64,000 nucleotides of DNA from Poa pratensis. Its lineage: Eukaryota; Streptophyta; Magnoliopsida; Poales; Poaceae. The translations under genes were made by a program, and so were the position numbers. Positions 1 to 11,353 of the stretch are shown one piece after another (positions within the stretch are counted from its first letter, which is position 1; every line of letters starts with the position of its first letter). Where the stretch lies: the NCBI GenBank assembly GCA_947311845.1, contig CAMZMU010000089.1, forward strand, positions 25,445,981 to 25,509,980, given 5' to 3'. The notes under the pieces were generated by a model that saw nothing but the letters and a program-made list of their open reading frames with translations, ran no database searches and had not been told where the DNA came from.

Positions 1-388
1 CTGACAATATCATCTTCTTTTTTTGGTCCATCAACTTGAGAATGACATTAGAATTTCTCATAGTAATAGTTGTTTTCTGAATCTTTTTTTGGTACAAAAA
101 CAGGTTTTGAATTGTATTAAGGGGCATTTTCATGTATAACATAGTTGCATCTGTGTGCGTGTGCGCACAATTTTTAATACCAGTGACGAATGATACTCTT
201 GTGGCATCGTGACTTTGTTATCTCAAAAGTATCAAGACATATCTCTCTATATTCTAATTATTTTATTTACCTCTAATGTTTTTGTGTGAAATGAATTTGG
301 TTTGTGATAGCAAAAAAATACATTGCTAGACAATAAAGATGGTAAAGTAAAAACAAATGCGCTTATAGATAATGAAGTTATTCACACG
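1..388. other. AT-rich non-coding sequence
   Basis: No open frame of note and no recognisable element apart from the short palindromic MITE that follows. It may be the interior of a Helitron whose 3' end is proposed at 583, but I see no start for it. Confidence 0.4.
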
Positions 389-390
389 TA

Positions 391-513
391 CGCTCTCTGT
401 TCTAAATTAGATGACTTCTATTTGTCCAAATATGGATGTATTTATACTTATAACATGTCTAGATACATCAACATATGGACAAATGGAAGTCATCTAATAT
501 AGAACGGAGCGAG
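391..513. mobile_element. Stowaway-like MITE (Tc1/mariner type)
   Basis: About 123 bp that is almost a perfect palindrome. The left arm (GCTCTCTGTTCTAAATTAGA) is matched by the reverse complement of the right arm, ending in a form of the CTCCGTTC terminus typical of grass Stowaway elements. It is flanked by the TA dinucleotide at 389-390 and 514-515, as expected for a mariner-type target duplication. There is no coding capacity. Confidence 0.8.
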
Positions 514-551
514 TATTGAGTACTAAAGACATTTTATACTCAAATATCAAT

Positions 552-583
552 TGGGCGCGGCAACGCACGCCTTACCCTTCTAG
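552..583 (+). mobile_element. Possible Helitron 3' terminus
   Basis: A GC-rich hairpin with stem GGCGCG / CACGCC around a GCAACG loop is followed eight bases later by CTAG and then a host T. That is the layout of plant Helitron 3' ends (hairpin, short spacer, CTRR, insertion before T). The matching TC 5' end was not found and may lie left of the window. The motif is short, so it could be chance. Confidence 0.35.
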
Positions 584-1736
584 TAAGATCTCTATTATAC
601 AAGAGAATGAATAAACATAATTAAAATGGAAAGTTTTAATAGATGCGGCCGGTATAATCCACACACTTCTATGACATAACACACATTAACTTATAAAAAA
701 ATATGGTAATGTCAAGATGTGGAATATTTCTACAAATTAAACGTAAAACATATATATGTCCAACCTCTCACATTTCACAAAGAAGGGATGTGTAGAAAAA
801 GTTACACCTCTAAGCAAATATGGCTGCACTTTTCCATCAACAATTCAAGTTCACAAAATAAGATAGCACTGCAGTTCCGTGAACCAATGACAATAGCTCT
901 TACAAACGCCTCAAATGATATTATACAACAAATTATTACTTGCAGGTGTGATGAAATCGGTATTCCACATAAGAGTGCGAAGTTACCGGCATGGAAGTAA
1001 TTCAGGATATCAGACGATGGTTCATCAGTTTACTCGATGATGCTCAAGATATGGATTCCCATTAGATCCAACTTGGATCCACTCAAAGAAAACTATGACC
1101 AACATTCCTCACTAAAGGTATCTACTCTAATTATCCGTTTGTGGCCCTGGATCGCAACTCATTAGGATCCCAGTGAAGAGTGTTGTCTTAGACGAGCTCT
1201 ATGGGTCTAGAGAAACCGCTTAATTATCGAGCGGTAACCCATAAGTTTGTAGATATTTTTTTAGCTTTGTCCTTGAGTTTAGTTTGCATTCATGTTTGCA
1301 TAGACACTTTTAATACTAAATGAGTTGGTGTTAGAGTTGGTTCTGGACTAATCTTCGAAAGGTAAATCCCTTCATTGCTTAAAATTTTATATGTGGTATG
1401 AATACTCGCTAAGATTTTTCTATAAATTTACCCCATTTGGTTGCGAGACTAATAGTTAACCCCTTACATAATTTTTGGAGAAAGGAACATTGTGTGGGAT
1501 GGGTTGTGTGCTACCATATCCTTGTTATTAAAAATGAAGCCTAATGAGTGTAGTTTTCTTCTCATATGTTTTTTGTGATTATCCTTGTTTTACTTCTGAG
1601 GTAATGTGATGTCAAGCTATGGTTGAAAAATGGGTTGTGTTTGAGATTTGGAAAAATTAAATAATACTCGTGCTATTTCCTGGAGATTGGGTTATGTTCA
1701 CGTACATTTTATTCACGAGGTTCACCTACATTCTTA
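584..1736. other. Intergenic, no recognised gene
   Basis: AT-rich sequence. A 93-codon open frame at 719-1000 ends just after a possible splice acceptor (TTGCAG near 946), but the protein matches no family I know and has no neighbouring exon in a compatible frame. It could be a captured exon fragment. The rest shows nothing. Confidence 0.3.
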
Positions 1737-2436
1737 GGTGTGATTGGTTGAGTGCTTATCCCTTGCTTGGTTAGGGATAGACATTTTTATAGTGGTTGCC
1801 ATACATTTGGTTCAGAGGAGGAGATGGATGAGGCCAACCAGATTCTGGGTATATTCTCACAAAAAAAAGGGTGAGCTCCTCAGCCGAAATATGCCGGATG
1901 AGGGCAACCACTTCTCGATGGCACTGCTAGCCTCACTCCTAGATCGTTTTCTTGGCTAACTTGTTCGCTCACCTTCCCATGTCTCCTCTCTATTCCGCCA
2001 TGACGACCTTGGATTGGGGGGCTCAACGGTGGCCAGAACTAGCGTGACCACGACGAACAGAGGCGACCAGACCAAGATAATCCCTTCCCCCATCTAATCT
2101 CATGTGTGCTCTCTCTTTTCCTCTCGACATTTTTTCTCTCGCGGCTCGAACGGGGAGATCGCAACACTATGGACGGGCGGTGACATGAGGAAGGAGCAAC
2201 TTTGTATACTCAGAATCACTACCTAATATGAAAACCTCACAAGTATTTGTTTTTTCTTTGTTCTACAATTGTACTTGTTTTTGCACACACATACAAATTT
2301 AGATTAGCTAGTGATTTTCTTTTTTCTCACTACAAGGATGAGAGAAAGAGATATGTTGATTAGGATTTATGCGGTAATGCGGTATCAAGTTAAAATGATA
2401 AATGTGATAATATTTCAATTGATTTATTTCCTTTTA

Positions 2437-2466
2437 CTAGTTGGCATGTACGTGCAACGCACATTT
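2437..2466 (-). mobile_element. Possible Helitron 3' terminus, minus strand
   Basis: Read on the minus strand this gives a GTGCGTTGCACG-type hairpin followed by CTAG and then T, like the motif ending at 583. The other end was not located. Weak evidence only. Confidence 0.25.
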
Positions 2467-4429
2467 TCCTAATTAAAGGGGTCAATCTAGAAGTAGAAAA
2501 TATTGGACGTCCAATGTACATGTCGACTAATACATACACAAAAATTAGTTTGGCTTTAATAAATATTGATGTACACAAATAATTCTTAAACCAAAAAATA
2601 ATCACTTATTTGCACAATGTTTTCATCTAGAAGGTTGATTGTCAACTTGTCCTAGAAAATCGAACATGTATCTGAATTTAATTTAATCCCATAAAACGGG
2701 AACCAATATGTAGAACACACTACAAGTTGTTATCTATACTCCATTATACTTTGTTGATATGCCAGGGCCTTCTTCTCCTCTAAAACGATGAGCAGAGAAT
2801 TAAGAAGTGAGCTGTTACATGCAAAATGAATTAAAAGTGTACTTTTCATGCAAACTGAATTAATGTTTGAGTCTTCTCTGTACAAAAACTGTAATTGAGA
2901 AGCCAAAAAAAAAGATGGAAATTCGGAATTGTTGGTTGCCAAAAAAAAACCTAGCACATTATCATGAATTATGGCGAGAATGGATTTCCTGGATAGTTGC
3001 ATAATTGCATGAGTGCTTATCTTTTTTCTTTTGGAGAAGAACTCAGGCAAGAACAATGAGTGTCTGTCATAAAGTATAACGCACGGGTATACATATATGA
3101 ATTTAATCGAAAGGCCAAGAATATAGATGCAGTTTTAGCATATCAGCAAATACACCAGCCGCAATACTCAAACCACCGTGGTCCATGGAACATGAACTCA
3201 CGTCTACACCCGTCGAAGAGGGTGTTCGAGGTGCTCGACCGAATAGGGCCCCCGAAAAACTGCGGCCCCCAAATCGCAAGTGGGACGTATATGTGTTTAG
3301 CAGAAAAGAAAAACTGAAAAAGACGCATCAGTTCAGCCTAATCAGTTGGACTTCCAGATCCGTCTGCCCTAATCATGATCAGCTAACCCCTACGCACTGC
3401 GCGACGAAGTAACTTCAATACTTGGAAAAAGATAGGAATAGATCCTGATCTGCTAGACCCCGATCGCAGGCATGTTCTTCAGATGTTCTACGCACTACTG
3501 CTCGTCTACTACCGATAACTTCAACCATAATCAGTTCGACAGGCTACGCCTTCGCCCCGGCGCAGGCCTGCCGCAGTTCCCGGGATCCCAGACGATCTGC
3601 CACCAGAGCTGATCAACGTCCGAGTGTCCGATGCGGTAAGCCAGCGGCGGCGCGTTTTACCTAGCCCCAACGGCAGTTCTGCAATTCTGCAGTCAGGTGA
3701 GGTCTTGTGGTTTTCCTGCCAGCGCCGTCCTGATTCCGGTCGGGAGCTGGGTAATTGATAAGTCGATATGAATCAAATCAACCTGTCCATCAGTCGTTTA
3801 AATCATTGTTTATTTACTACTGTAGGGTCTCAAGGTGTTGCCTGTAATTCAGAACTGTGATGTCCTGGTGATACGGTGCTGCTAGTCCAAGATTAGCAAG
3901 ACATTTCGAATATTGTGTTGTCCTGGTGCTGTCAATTCATTATTCACCTAAGGTACTACTGTTGCCTATTAGGTACGCCATTTTTCTATTTTCTTAATAA
4001 TTCCACAATCATTATTCATGTAGAGTTTGGATTTCTTCATATATATTTTTTTGTTCATAAAATAGGAAAATCATGAACCCTAGAAATAGGAAGTATGTTT
4101 TACTTATATAATAATGTGAAAGATGATATACTTATATTAGTTAAGTGGATTTTTGAATTTTTAGGGCCCCAATTTGCATTTCGCACCGGGGCCCAAATTT
4201 CTGGAGACGGCCCTGGTCTACACCTACTGCTGATGTATGGAATCATTTGAGCCAGGGCAAGTGCCAAAGCAGCAAGAAAGCAGGGCACACGCCGACCACC
4301 CGGTAAACCCATACACAAACTCCCAATAGCATGGTGTAGCTTGTCATTAGAACAAACAGCTCGTGGGCATGGAACCGAGCTAGCAATCTATCCACTGCTT
4401 GCGAGCAGGAGGTGAACAGAGTGGAGGAA

Positions 4430-5290
4430 CGGCCGGCCGGCGACGGAGGATGCCCAGCTAGCTAGCACCTTGCGCTTTGCTGATCCATCAGCACGTCCAG
4501 CAAGCTAGCTAGCACCCTGCGCTTTGCGCCCCATGCCCAGCACCTCCACGCCCGACGGCCACCTGCGTTTGGGCGTACGCACACATGCCGACGCCGCGCA
4601 CTCTGCGTCCCATGGCTGGAGGCCGCAGCGGCGCACGCGGCGGCGACCGGACGTGCGAAGGCGAGAGCACGCACGCGTCCTGCCGATCTAGGTCGACGGT
4701 GCCCTGCACCGAGAGGAAAAGTTCAGGCGGAGCTTGTCGAGGCAAGGAGGAAGCGAGCTGGGCGTCGGGTCAAAGCACGGAGGCGCGGAGGTCGATGGCG
4801 CCGCAGAGGCTCGTCGGCCTCGAGCAAGAGTTGGCCGCGTACGAATAGTCAACGCGCCCTTGACCCGAGCGGGCGACCTGGTCCGGCTAGCTCGGCTACG
4901 CGGCGCGACACGACGCGCAAGCAGGTAGCTCGGCGAGGTCGAGCGCGGGACGGCTTCCTCGCCGCAAGCCACGCAACTCGCTAGCCGAGCCTCTAGTGCG
5001 AGGCGGACATCCCGGCTGGCCGACCTCGCCCGCCATGGACGGAAGAAGGCCACGCCGTGCGACTCCTACGCCCTCGGCGCGCTTCAGGAGCGGAGAAGGC
5101 CACGCAGGGAGTCGGCGCCGTCGGCCCTCTCACAAGGCGGCGGCCGGAGCAGCACGGGGAACGGCACGGCCATGACGTGGCACGGCGCTGCCGGCACAGA
5201 GCCCATTGCTGTCCTCTTTGGATCGGAGGTATTCTCGGCTTGCTAGCTAGGAGGGGCTGGGCCGAAGCGAGAGATAAAGCTGCGTGAATA
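4430..5290. other. GC-rich, CpG-rich island without a gene model
   Basis: The GC content rises sharply compared with flanking sequence. Several overlapping frames of 60-120 codons on both strands are open only because the sequence is GC-rich. They have no conserved motif, no splice-consistent continuation, and arginine/alanine/serine-rich low-complexity products. A short direct repeat (GCTAGCTAGCACC at about 4459 and 4503) is present. It may be a captured 5' gene end or an old promoter. Confidence 0.35.
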
Positions 5291-5994
5291 ACGATTCGGA
5301 GATGAGTGGCAATTTAGTAGTATTATGTGATTTGGTGGGAGGGTAAAACGGGAAAAATCGGACATTGTTGAGTTGTCAAACATTAAGACGATATAGGCTG
5401 TTTGATCGGATATTGAACGGTCCAGATTTAAAGTATCCCAGCAAGTTTGCTCTTTTAATAGTAGTAGTATAGATAGGGGTAATCTCAGCACCTCAGTGCA
5501 AGAGGTCACCACACTAACCCATCCACTCTTTATCCTTTAAACCAAGCACAAAAATGATCATCTCTCAACCCATCAAACCAAACAGAAAAGTTAGCTATCC
5601 CTAACCACTGGTTAGGGATGCCGTCATCTCCTAAATTTTATCCCCTCAACCAAACACATCTTTAATACAACAGTGTCCGTTCCACAATGCGTTTTTTGGA
5701 GATGATTTCTTTTAACCTGATTTTTTAGATGACTTGACCCTTACTCAACTTTTTTTTTTATATTACCCTTACTCAACCTTTTATTTCCCGTGGCATGCAC
5801 TGATCGTGCATGTAATTCTGAATTACAGCAAGTCAATTTTTTTTTCTGAATTACAGGCACGACCCTGCAGGGACCCTATGTCGATTCCAAGTAAACCCAA
5901 GGAGCCCCGACCGAGAAAAGCCACCCGCCTCATTCTCAGACTAATCTGCGCCGTCCAGTCTCCCCCACCTCGCCATCGTGACCGTCCGTGCCGC

Positions 5995-6001
5995 AACCCT
6001 A
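5995..6001 (+). promoter_or_regulatory. Telo-box upstream of eEF1Bgamma
   Basis: The motif AACCCTA lies about 150 bp upstream of the likely 5'-UTR intron. Telo-boxes are known in promoters of plant translation-factor and ribosomal-protein genes. An AT-rich TATA-like stretch (ATAATAAAT, about 6036) follows, then a C/T-rich leader typical of highly translated plant mRNAs. Confidence 0.5.
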
Positions 6002-6148
6002 GATAGCCGCGGGCTCCTATCTCCTCAGCGCCGCCATAATAAATCCGCACCTCCCCCGAACCATTGTAAACCCTCTCTGTCTCTCCCACCCTCGGCTCCT
6101 GCGGTTTTCGCCGCCGCTTCCGCGATCTCGTCTCGATCCACACGATCT

Positions 6149-6268
6149 GTAAGATCCGAAGCTACGCCCTGCCCTAGAAATCTCCCTTCTCTCGCTCTCT
6201 GTTCGCTGTAATTCCAGTCGAAGCTCACTGTTTCGTTTCCTGTGGTGTTTCGTTTTGCTTTTGTGCAG
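6149..6268 (+). other. Probable 5'-UTR intron of eEF1Bgamma
   Basis: A GTAAGA donor at 6149 and a TTTGTGCAG acceptor ending at 6268 bracket 120 bp of T-rich sequence between the C/T-rich leader and the start codon at 6313. The same acceptor region is kept in pseudogene copy 3 (about 31105), which supports it being a functional part of the ancestral gene. Confidence 0.55.
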
Positions 6269-6312
6269 ATCTGAGATTTGGAGTCGGGCGAAAGCCAGCT
6301 GCTCCTGCTGAC

Positions 6313-8993
6313 ATGGCGCTCGTGAGTTTCATCTCGCTTCCTAGGTTTACCTGTTGCTTATGTACGGTTGCGTAGTTCGGATTGCCTGCGAGTAGATGTT
6401 TATGTGGTCGAACACTTTTTAGCCTCTTCGATTTGGAGGGTGTATGATGTGTGGTTACGTTGTTCCGATGCTTGACGCCGGTCGTAGGTCCATGTCTGTG
6501 TAGCAATCTCCTGGATGCAGATCGCGCGTCCTGGATGTGGGATTTATAGGGTTCTGCTCAAAATATTTACTCGATAGGTTGTGCTGAAACGATGGGCCAT
6601 TTACACACTCTGATACTGTCTTGTAGATTGTTATATGATCATGCACAATCTTAGATCTCCAGGATATGTCAGTTAATCTCTAAAATTTCGTTTTATCTAT
6701 CTATTGGGTTGCTGTAGCTTAAATTGCCACCGCAACAAAAAAACACATTGAAGTAGATGTAGGGATCTGTTTTTTCTGTGTGCCAAGAGAGATTACCACA
6801 TCTACTTTGCTTAGCCTTTTGGTGTACTTAATGTTGTTCTGCCTCTATGTGTGTTCTAGTTAGTTCATATGCACATACTGGTGATTTTCCGTTGTTCTTA
6901 TTTTGTCTTATGTCTTACTCGTTAGGTATTGCACTCGGGCAGCGGCAACAAGAATGCTTTCAAGGCACTTATTGCTGCAGAGTACTGTGGGGTCAAGGTT
7001 GAGCTGGCCAAGAACTTTGAGATGGGTGTCTCTAACAAAACCCCTGAGTTTATCAAGATGAATCCCCTTGGGAAGGTACACCAACTAATTACATTTATAA
7101 ATTAGTTTAATACAGTGACTCAGGAGCTAATAATTCTTTGTAGGTTCCGGTTCTTGAGACTCCTGATGGTGCTGTTTTTGAGAGCAATGCTATTGCACGC
7201 TATGGTACATATACTGTTACATCCTTTGAATTAACCTTACTGACTCCTCACTGCCTAAATTAACCGATGTTCTACTCTATTCCTTCAGTTGCTCGCTCAA
7301 AGGGTGACAACCTTCTTTATGGTGGTTCTCTGATTGAATATGTGAGTGATTTGCCAGTACTTCTATCATCAAAGCTGAGCAAGGTTTTGTAATGACCTGT
7401 CAATGCTTCTTGCAGGCACGTGTTGAGCAATGGATGGACTTCGCTGCCACCGAGGTTGATAAAAATATCGCAATGTGGTTGTACCCAAGGCTTGGTTATG
7501 TGCCTTACATTCCTGCAGTAAGTTTTAGGATTGGTATGTCAGCTATATGAGCATTGTATGCTGCAAGGTTCTAATGTTCTACTATTACAGGTTGAGGAAA
7601 TTGGCATTGCTGGATTGAAGAGGTCGCTTGATGCTTTGAACACACACCTGGCCTCAAACACATTCCTTGTTGGGCATTCTGTCACTCTGGCGGATATCGT
7701 CTTGACATGCAACCTCTACCATGGTTTTGCGCGCATCTTGACCAAGACTTTCACATCTGAGTTCCCTCATGTGGAGAGGTACTTCTGGACAATGGTTAAC
7801 CAGCCTAACTTCAAGAAGGTCATTGGTGAGGTCAAACAGGCAGAGGCTGTTCCTGCTGTTCAGAAGAAGGCTGCTGCTCCTGCTAAACCAAAGGAGGTCA
7901 AGAAAGAGGCTCCGAAGGAAGCCCCAAAGCCAGTGGTTGAGGCACCAGAGGAAGAGGCACCAAAGCCAAAGCCCAAAAATCCTCTTGATCTACTGCCACC
8001 AAGCAAGATGGTGCTTGATGACTGGAAGAGGCTATACTCAAACACAAAGAGCAACTTCCACGAGGTTGCTGTTAAAGGTATTACTTCAATCTTATTGAAA
8101 TCCTGTATTCTATTTGTTAGTGATCTGTTGCAACTTCTATCTCTGTTGTTTCTTAATTGTTTAGAAGCCTTATATAGTTATATGTCTATTTTACAATCTA
8201 GCAAATTTAATCAACCACTGACTGATAGATACAAATCTGTTCAGTAAACACTAATTGATGTAAAGGCTAAGAGGAACTCATGTTCATTCTTTCATATTTC
8301 TGTCTATTAAAATTCAACTTCTAAGTCATACACTTAGGGCAACATTTTTTTTCCAAATGCTGTGTAGGTGTAGCATTATGTCCTTTATTTTTGAACATTA
8401 TGTCCTTGTTATGAAAGGGACCAGAAAGACCCATCTCTAGTGAATTGTACATCATGCCATAATGTGAGCTTACATTACCGGAATACAATCATGTCATTCT
8501 ATTTGCATCCTTCTCTTGTGAAATTGAAGTGGAATAATTAGAAAATCATTTTTTTAATTTCTATAACCCTGTACCTCACATAAACTGAATCTAATATGTT
8601 GTCTATGTTTCAGGTTTCTGGGAGATGTATGACCCAGAGGGTTACTCTCTGTGGTTTTGTGAGTACAAGTACCAGGAAGAGAACACTGTGTCATACGTGA
8701 CCATGAACAAGGTTGGCGGGTTCCTCCAGCGGATGGATATGTGCCGCAAGTATGCTTTTGGCAAGATGCTTGTGATTGGTTCTGAGCCTCCCTTCAAGCT
8801 CAAGGGACTCTGGCTCTTCCGTGGCCAGGAAATCCCCAAGTTCGTCATGGATGAGGTCTATGACATGGAGCTCTATGAGTGGACTAAGGCCGACATCTCC
8901 GACCCGGCCCAGAAGGCTCGCGTCGAAGCCATGATTGAGGACCTTGAGCCATTCGAGGGCCAGGCATTGCTGGACGCCAAGTGCTTCAAGTGA
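6313..8993 (+). CDS. eEF1G: Elongation factor 1-gamma (eEF1Bgamma), intact
   Basis: Seven coding exons: 6313-6321, 6926-7075, 7144-7204, 7289-7341, 7416-7517, 7591-8077, 8614-8993. All introns are GT-AG and the phases join cleanly, giving 413 residues, the usual plant length. The first coding exon is only 9 bp (MAL). Residues about 1-75 form a GST-N thioredoxin-like fold, about 90-200 a GST-C helical domain, and about 210-255 a Lys/Pro/Ala/Glu-rich linker. From about 255 to the end is the EF1G-specific domain (GFWEMYDPEGYSLWF and the terminal DAKCFK). The protein is the structural subunit of the cytosolic eEF1B complex that recharges eEF1A with GTP during translation elongation. The open frame that runs past 8077 is intron read-through. 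Two decayed relatives follow downstream in the same orientation, so this is probably the only functional copy here. Confidence 0.95.
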
Positions 8994-9158
8994 GGGGAGC
9001 AGTGCTATGGATCATGATGGCATTGACAGAGAGCTATGTAGGACTTGAATTCAGTGTCGAAACAGTTCGTGTTTTTTGGGAAGAGTTTGCTTGTTACTTA
9101 ATGCCTATTTGACCTGTTGAACCTGTCACCTTTTGTGCTATGTCATGAGTATTTCGGG
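8994..9158 (+). other. 3' UTR of eEF1Bgamma
   Basis: T-rich sequence after the stop codon. Related sequence follows the stop in both pseudogene copies (about 18800-18970 and 34585-34880), so it belongs to the duplicated unit. Confidence 0.6.
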
Positions 9159-9500
9159 TATCTGGTCCTACTTTGAGTAAGTTATGCTATGCATGTGGGT
9201 ATTGCGTGGTATTGTTGCTGTTAATTCTTTCTGGCTTCTGCACCGTTCACTACCTTACTCATTTGGCAACTTCTGAAAGACTGAAACCATTCGAAATTCT
9301 GAATGTCTTGAAGCTGTCCAAATGCCATTGCCAATGGTTCATATCTGGTCCTACTTTTGAGTAGTTATGCTTTTCAATTGGGTAATTCTGCGTGATATCG
9401 TTCTGTTATTCTTCATCTGTACCGTTCACTATCTTCCTCATTTTGTGTTCAGAAACCATCAGAATGTTGTGAAGCTGTCCAAATGTCCAAAACAGGGCAT
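9159..9500 (+). repeat. 183-bp tandem duplication downstream of eEF1Bgamma
   Basis: The block beginning TATCTGGTCCTACTTTGAGT at 9159 recurs in diverged form at 9342. Both units run to a shared CTGTCCAAATG(C/T)C motif (about 9315 and 9476). Only one unit equivalent is present after copies 2 and 3, so the duplication looks specific to copy 1. Confidence 0.75.
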
Positions 9501-9686
9501 TGATGACCTGCATGGTGAAGCAGTGCCAGGCGGTCCAGGACATCAGACCATTCAGCTTGCTAGTATTCGAATCATGAATTTATACAGGAAGGTGGTCATG
9601 AATAGAGTTAATTACAAAAAACTAGCACAATTCAGGCTAGGGTCCCCATTCCTCATGAGTCATGACTACTCTGACACCTGTGAACC

Positions 9687-10001
9687 CCTCTCAGCCTCTC
9701 CAACCCTCGGCTCCTTGGAATTTTCGCTGCTGCTTCCGTGATCCACACAGGATGCAAGATCCCAAGCTCCTTCCCTCGATATATACCTCTTCTCTCTCCG
9801 TCTGCCCGCGGTAATTCTATTCGAGCTAAAAGCTCGCTTACTAGGTTTCGTTGTTGTTAATGGATGTCGATATGATCAAGGGATGTTGAGCCTCTCGATT
9901 TGGAGGGGCTGATGTGTGATTTCCTTGGTCAGATGCTCAACGTGGATCGTATGCCTTTGATGACTGTAGTTCCTGGGTTTTCAGTTGCTATAGCTTACAT
10001 A
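9687..10001 (+). pseudogene. eEF1Bgamma copy 2, 5' fragment
   Basis: This matches the leader and intron 1 of the intact gene. CCAACCCTCGGCTCC and the following C/T-rich leader correspond to about 6085-6210, and the GAGCCTCTCGATTTGGAGG block corresponds to about 6420-6440 in the intron. The stretch with the first coding exon is deleted or unrecognisable. The fragment ends where a foreign GC-rich sequence begins at about 10002. Its 3' part reappears at 18412. Confidence 0.75.
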
Positions 10002-10064
10002 TGACTAAGGGTGTCAGGCGGCGCCCGAACCCGGCCCGCATAAGCTCAAAATAGGCAAACATAG

Positions 10065-10494
10065 CTCACGAAAACGGTCAGAAATGTCCGTAATCACGAG
10101 TTTTGGTGATACCGATAGAGTCGTGTACCGTGGGTCACCGGTATACCTGGCCATGGGCCGGGCCTAACAAAGCCCGCGGTCAAAATCCTAGGCCCACCCA
10201 GGCCCATCCTTCGGGCCTATATTTTAGGCCCAGGCCCACCCATTGGCGGCAAAATCCTATCGGGTCTCGGGCTTCGGGCCGAGCTTCTTCCTTAGAATGC
10301 CAATATGTAAAGCCCAGGCCCAGACCCATCTGACCTTCGGGCTCAAATCTAAGGCCCAGGCCCGCCCGTGGGCAAGCCCAAGCCCACCCAGGCCCTGTAT
10401 TTTCGGGCCGGGCTGGTCAGGCTGGGCCGGAGATGGCCAGATATAGTCACAGGGCATCGAAATCCTCTCGTGACCCGAAAACCGTGGGCCATAG
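10065..10494 (+). repeat. 118-bp tandem repeat, unit 1 (split by a MITE)
   Basis: The unit starts CTCACGAAAACGG and ends at the ACCGTGGGCCATAG motif. Subtracting the 307-bp insert and one 5-bp duplication gives exactly 118 bp, the same period as units 2-4 at 14028-14381. The repeat belongs to an element interrupted by the LTR retrotransposon at 10495-14022. Confidence 0.8.
10139..10445. mobile_element. GGCCC-rich MITE inside the 118-bp repeat
   Basis: A 307-bp insert with 13-bp terminal inverted repeats (TATACCTGGCCAT against TATATCTGGCCAT, one mismatch). It is flanked by GTCAC at 10134-10138 and 10446-10450. Removing it and one GTCAC restores a 118-bp unit. The interior has many GGGCC/GGCCC motifs and no coding capacity. 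The superfamily is uncertain. Confidence 0.65.
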
Positions 10495-10782
10495 TGTCAG
10501 GGTATGTGAGATAGTAGTAGTGGTATGGAATAGAGTATATGTTGGTAGTTGAGGGCATATTATGTATTCTACCTTTAGTGGCATCTAGTAGTGGCTATGT
10601 CTTTATAAGCCATCCTTTGTATCCTGTGGAACCAACAATGAAATAAACCCTAGTTTTTATCTTCTTATTTCCTGCAATTTACTTTATTTTAGTTCAGCAA
10701 TTTATCCAATTTATCTATCGATCTTCCCCAAATTTCTCTTCTTCGTGATCCAATCCCGTCAGGATCCATCGGGGTCCTGACA
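10495..10782 (+). repeat. 5' LTR of the 3.5-kb element
   Basis: 288 bp, TG...CA bounded. A TATA-like stretch (CTTTATAAGCC, about 10600) and an AATAAA signal (about 10640) sit in the usual U3/R order. Confidence 0.9.
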
Positions 10783-11353
10783 AATTGGTATCAGAGCAGT
10801 TCCATCCATCGGGATCATGCTCCCTCCCTTCCCTCCCCTCTTCTTCTTCGTTTCGATTTGATTTCTGGTCGCACCGGCGATTCCCCTTCCTCTTCTGCGT
10901 TTCGGTTCCGATTCGAAGCCTTCCCTCCCTCTTTTCTTCGATTCCGGCGATTTTCCAGTCGCAGTGGTGACCCTGTCTTCTTCCCCGATCCCCCAAATCG
11001 ACCTCCATCTGCTTATGCGCGCATCCGTGGCGACCTACCCGCCTCCTCCATGCGGCTACTACTACCCGCTTCCTTTTCCCTACGCCGCAACACACCCCTA
11101 CCCACATCCCGTCGCCGCGTACGCACCACCGCCCGGTTTCTTCCCCTATTCTCCAATCCTCGCGCCGCCACCGATGACAGCGCCGCCGGCCACCGCACTT
11201 CCGCCCCATCCCGAACAAGTCCCCTGTCCTCCTCTTTATTCTGGCGGCTAGTGCTGCGCACCACCCACCCACCCCTACCCAGCTCCTTTTCTCCCTAATC
11301 CCTGCTACCAAGTTCACGCGCCGCCGGCCGAATCGACACCACGACCCACCACA

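Larger units (their letters stand above)
1737..5661. mobile_element. Possible PIF/Harbinger-like element or MITE pair
   Basis: The left end (GGTGTGATTGGTTGAG) and the reverse complement of the right end (AGATGTGTTTGGTTGAGG) are similar. Both are followed inward by a GGTTAGGGATAG motif, and TTA flanks both sides (1734-1736 and 5662-5664). This fits a PIF-type element with a TTA duplication. No transposase is visible in the 3.9 kb between them, so it may instead be two separate MITE ends. Confidence 0.3.

Noticed and set aside
4462..5287. Cluster of overlapping frames on both strands
   Set aside because: GC-rich sequence keeps many frames open. No domain and no consistent splicing.
7531..8247. 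238-codon single-exon gene
   Set aside because: It is exon 6 of eEF1Bgamma plus intron read-through on both sides.
10715..11317. 200-codon minus-strand frame at the start of the 3.5-kb LTR element
   Set aside because: Arg/Gly-rich product of a C/T-rich leader next to the primer-binding site. It overlaps better plus-strand frames and the LTR end.
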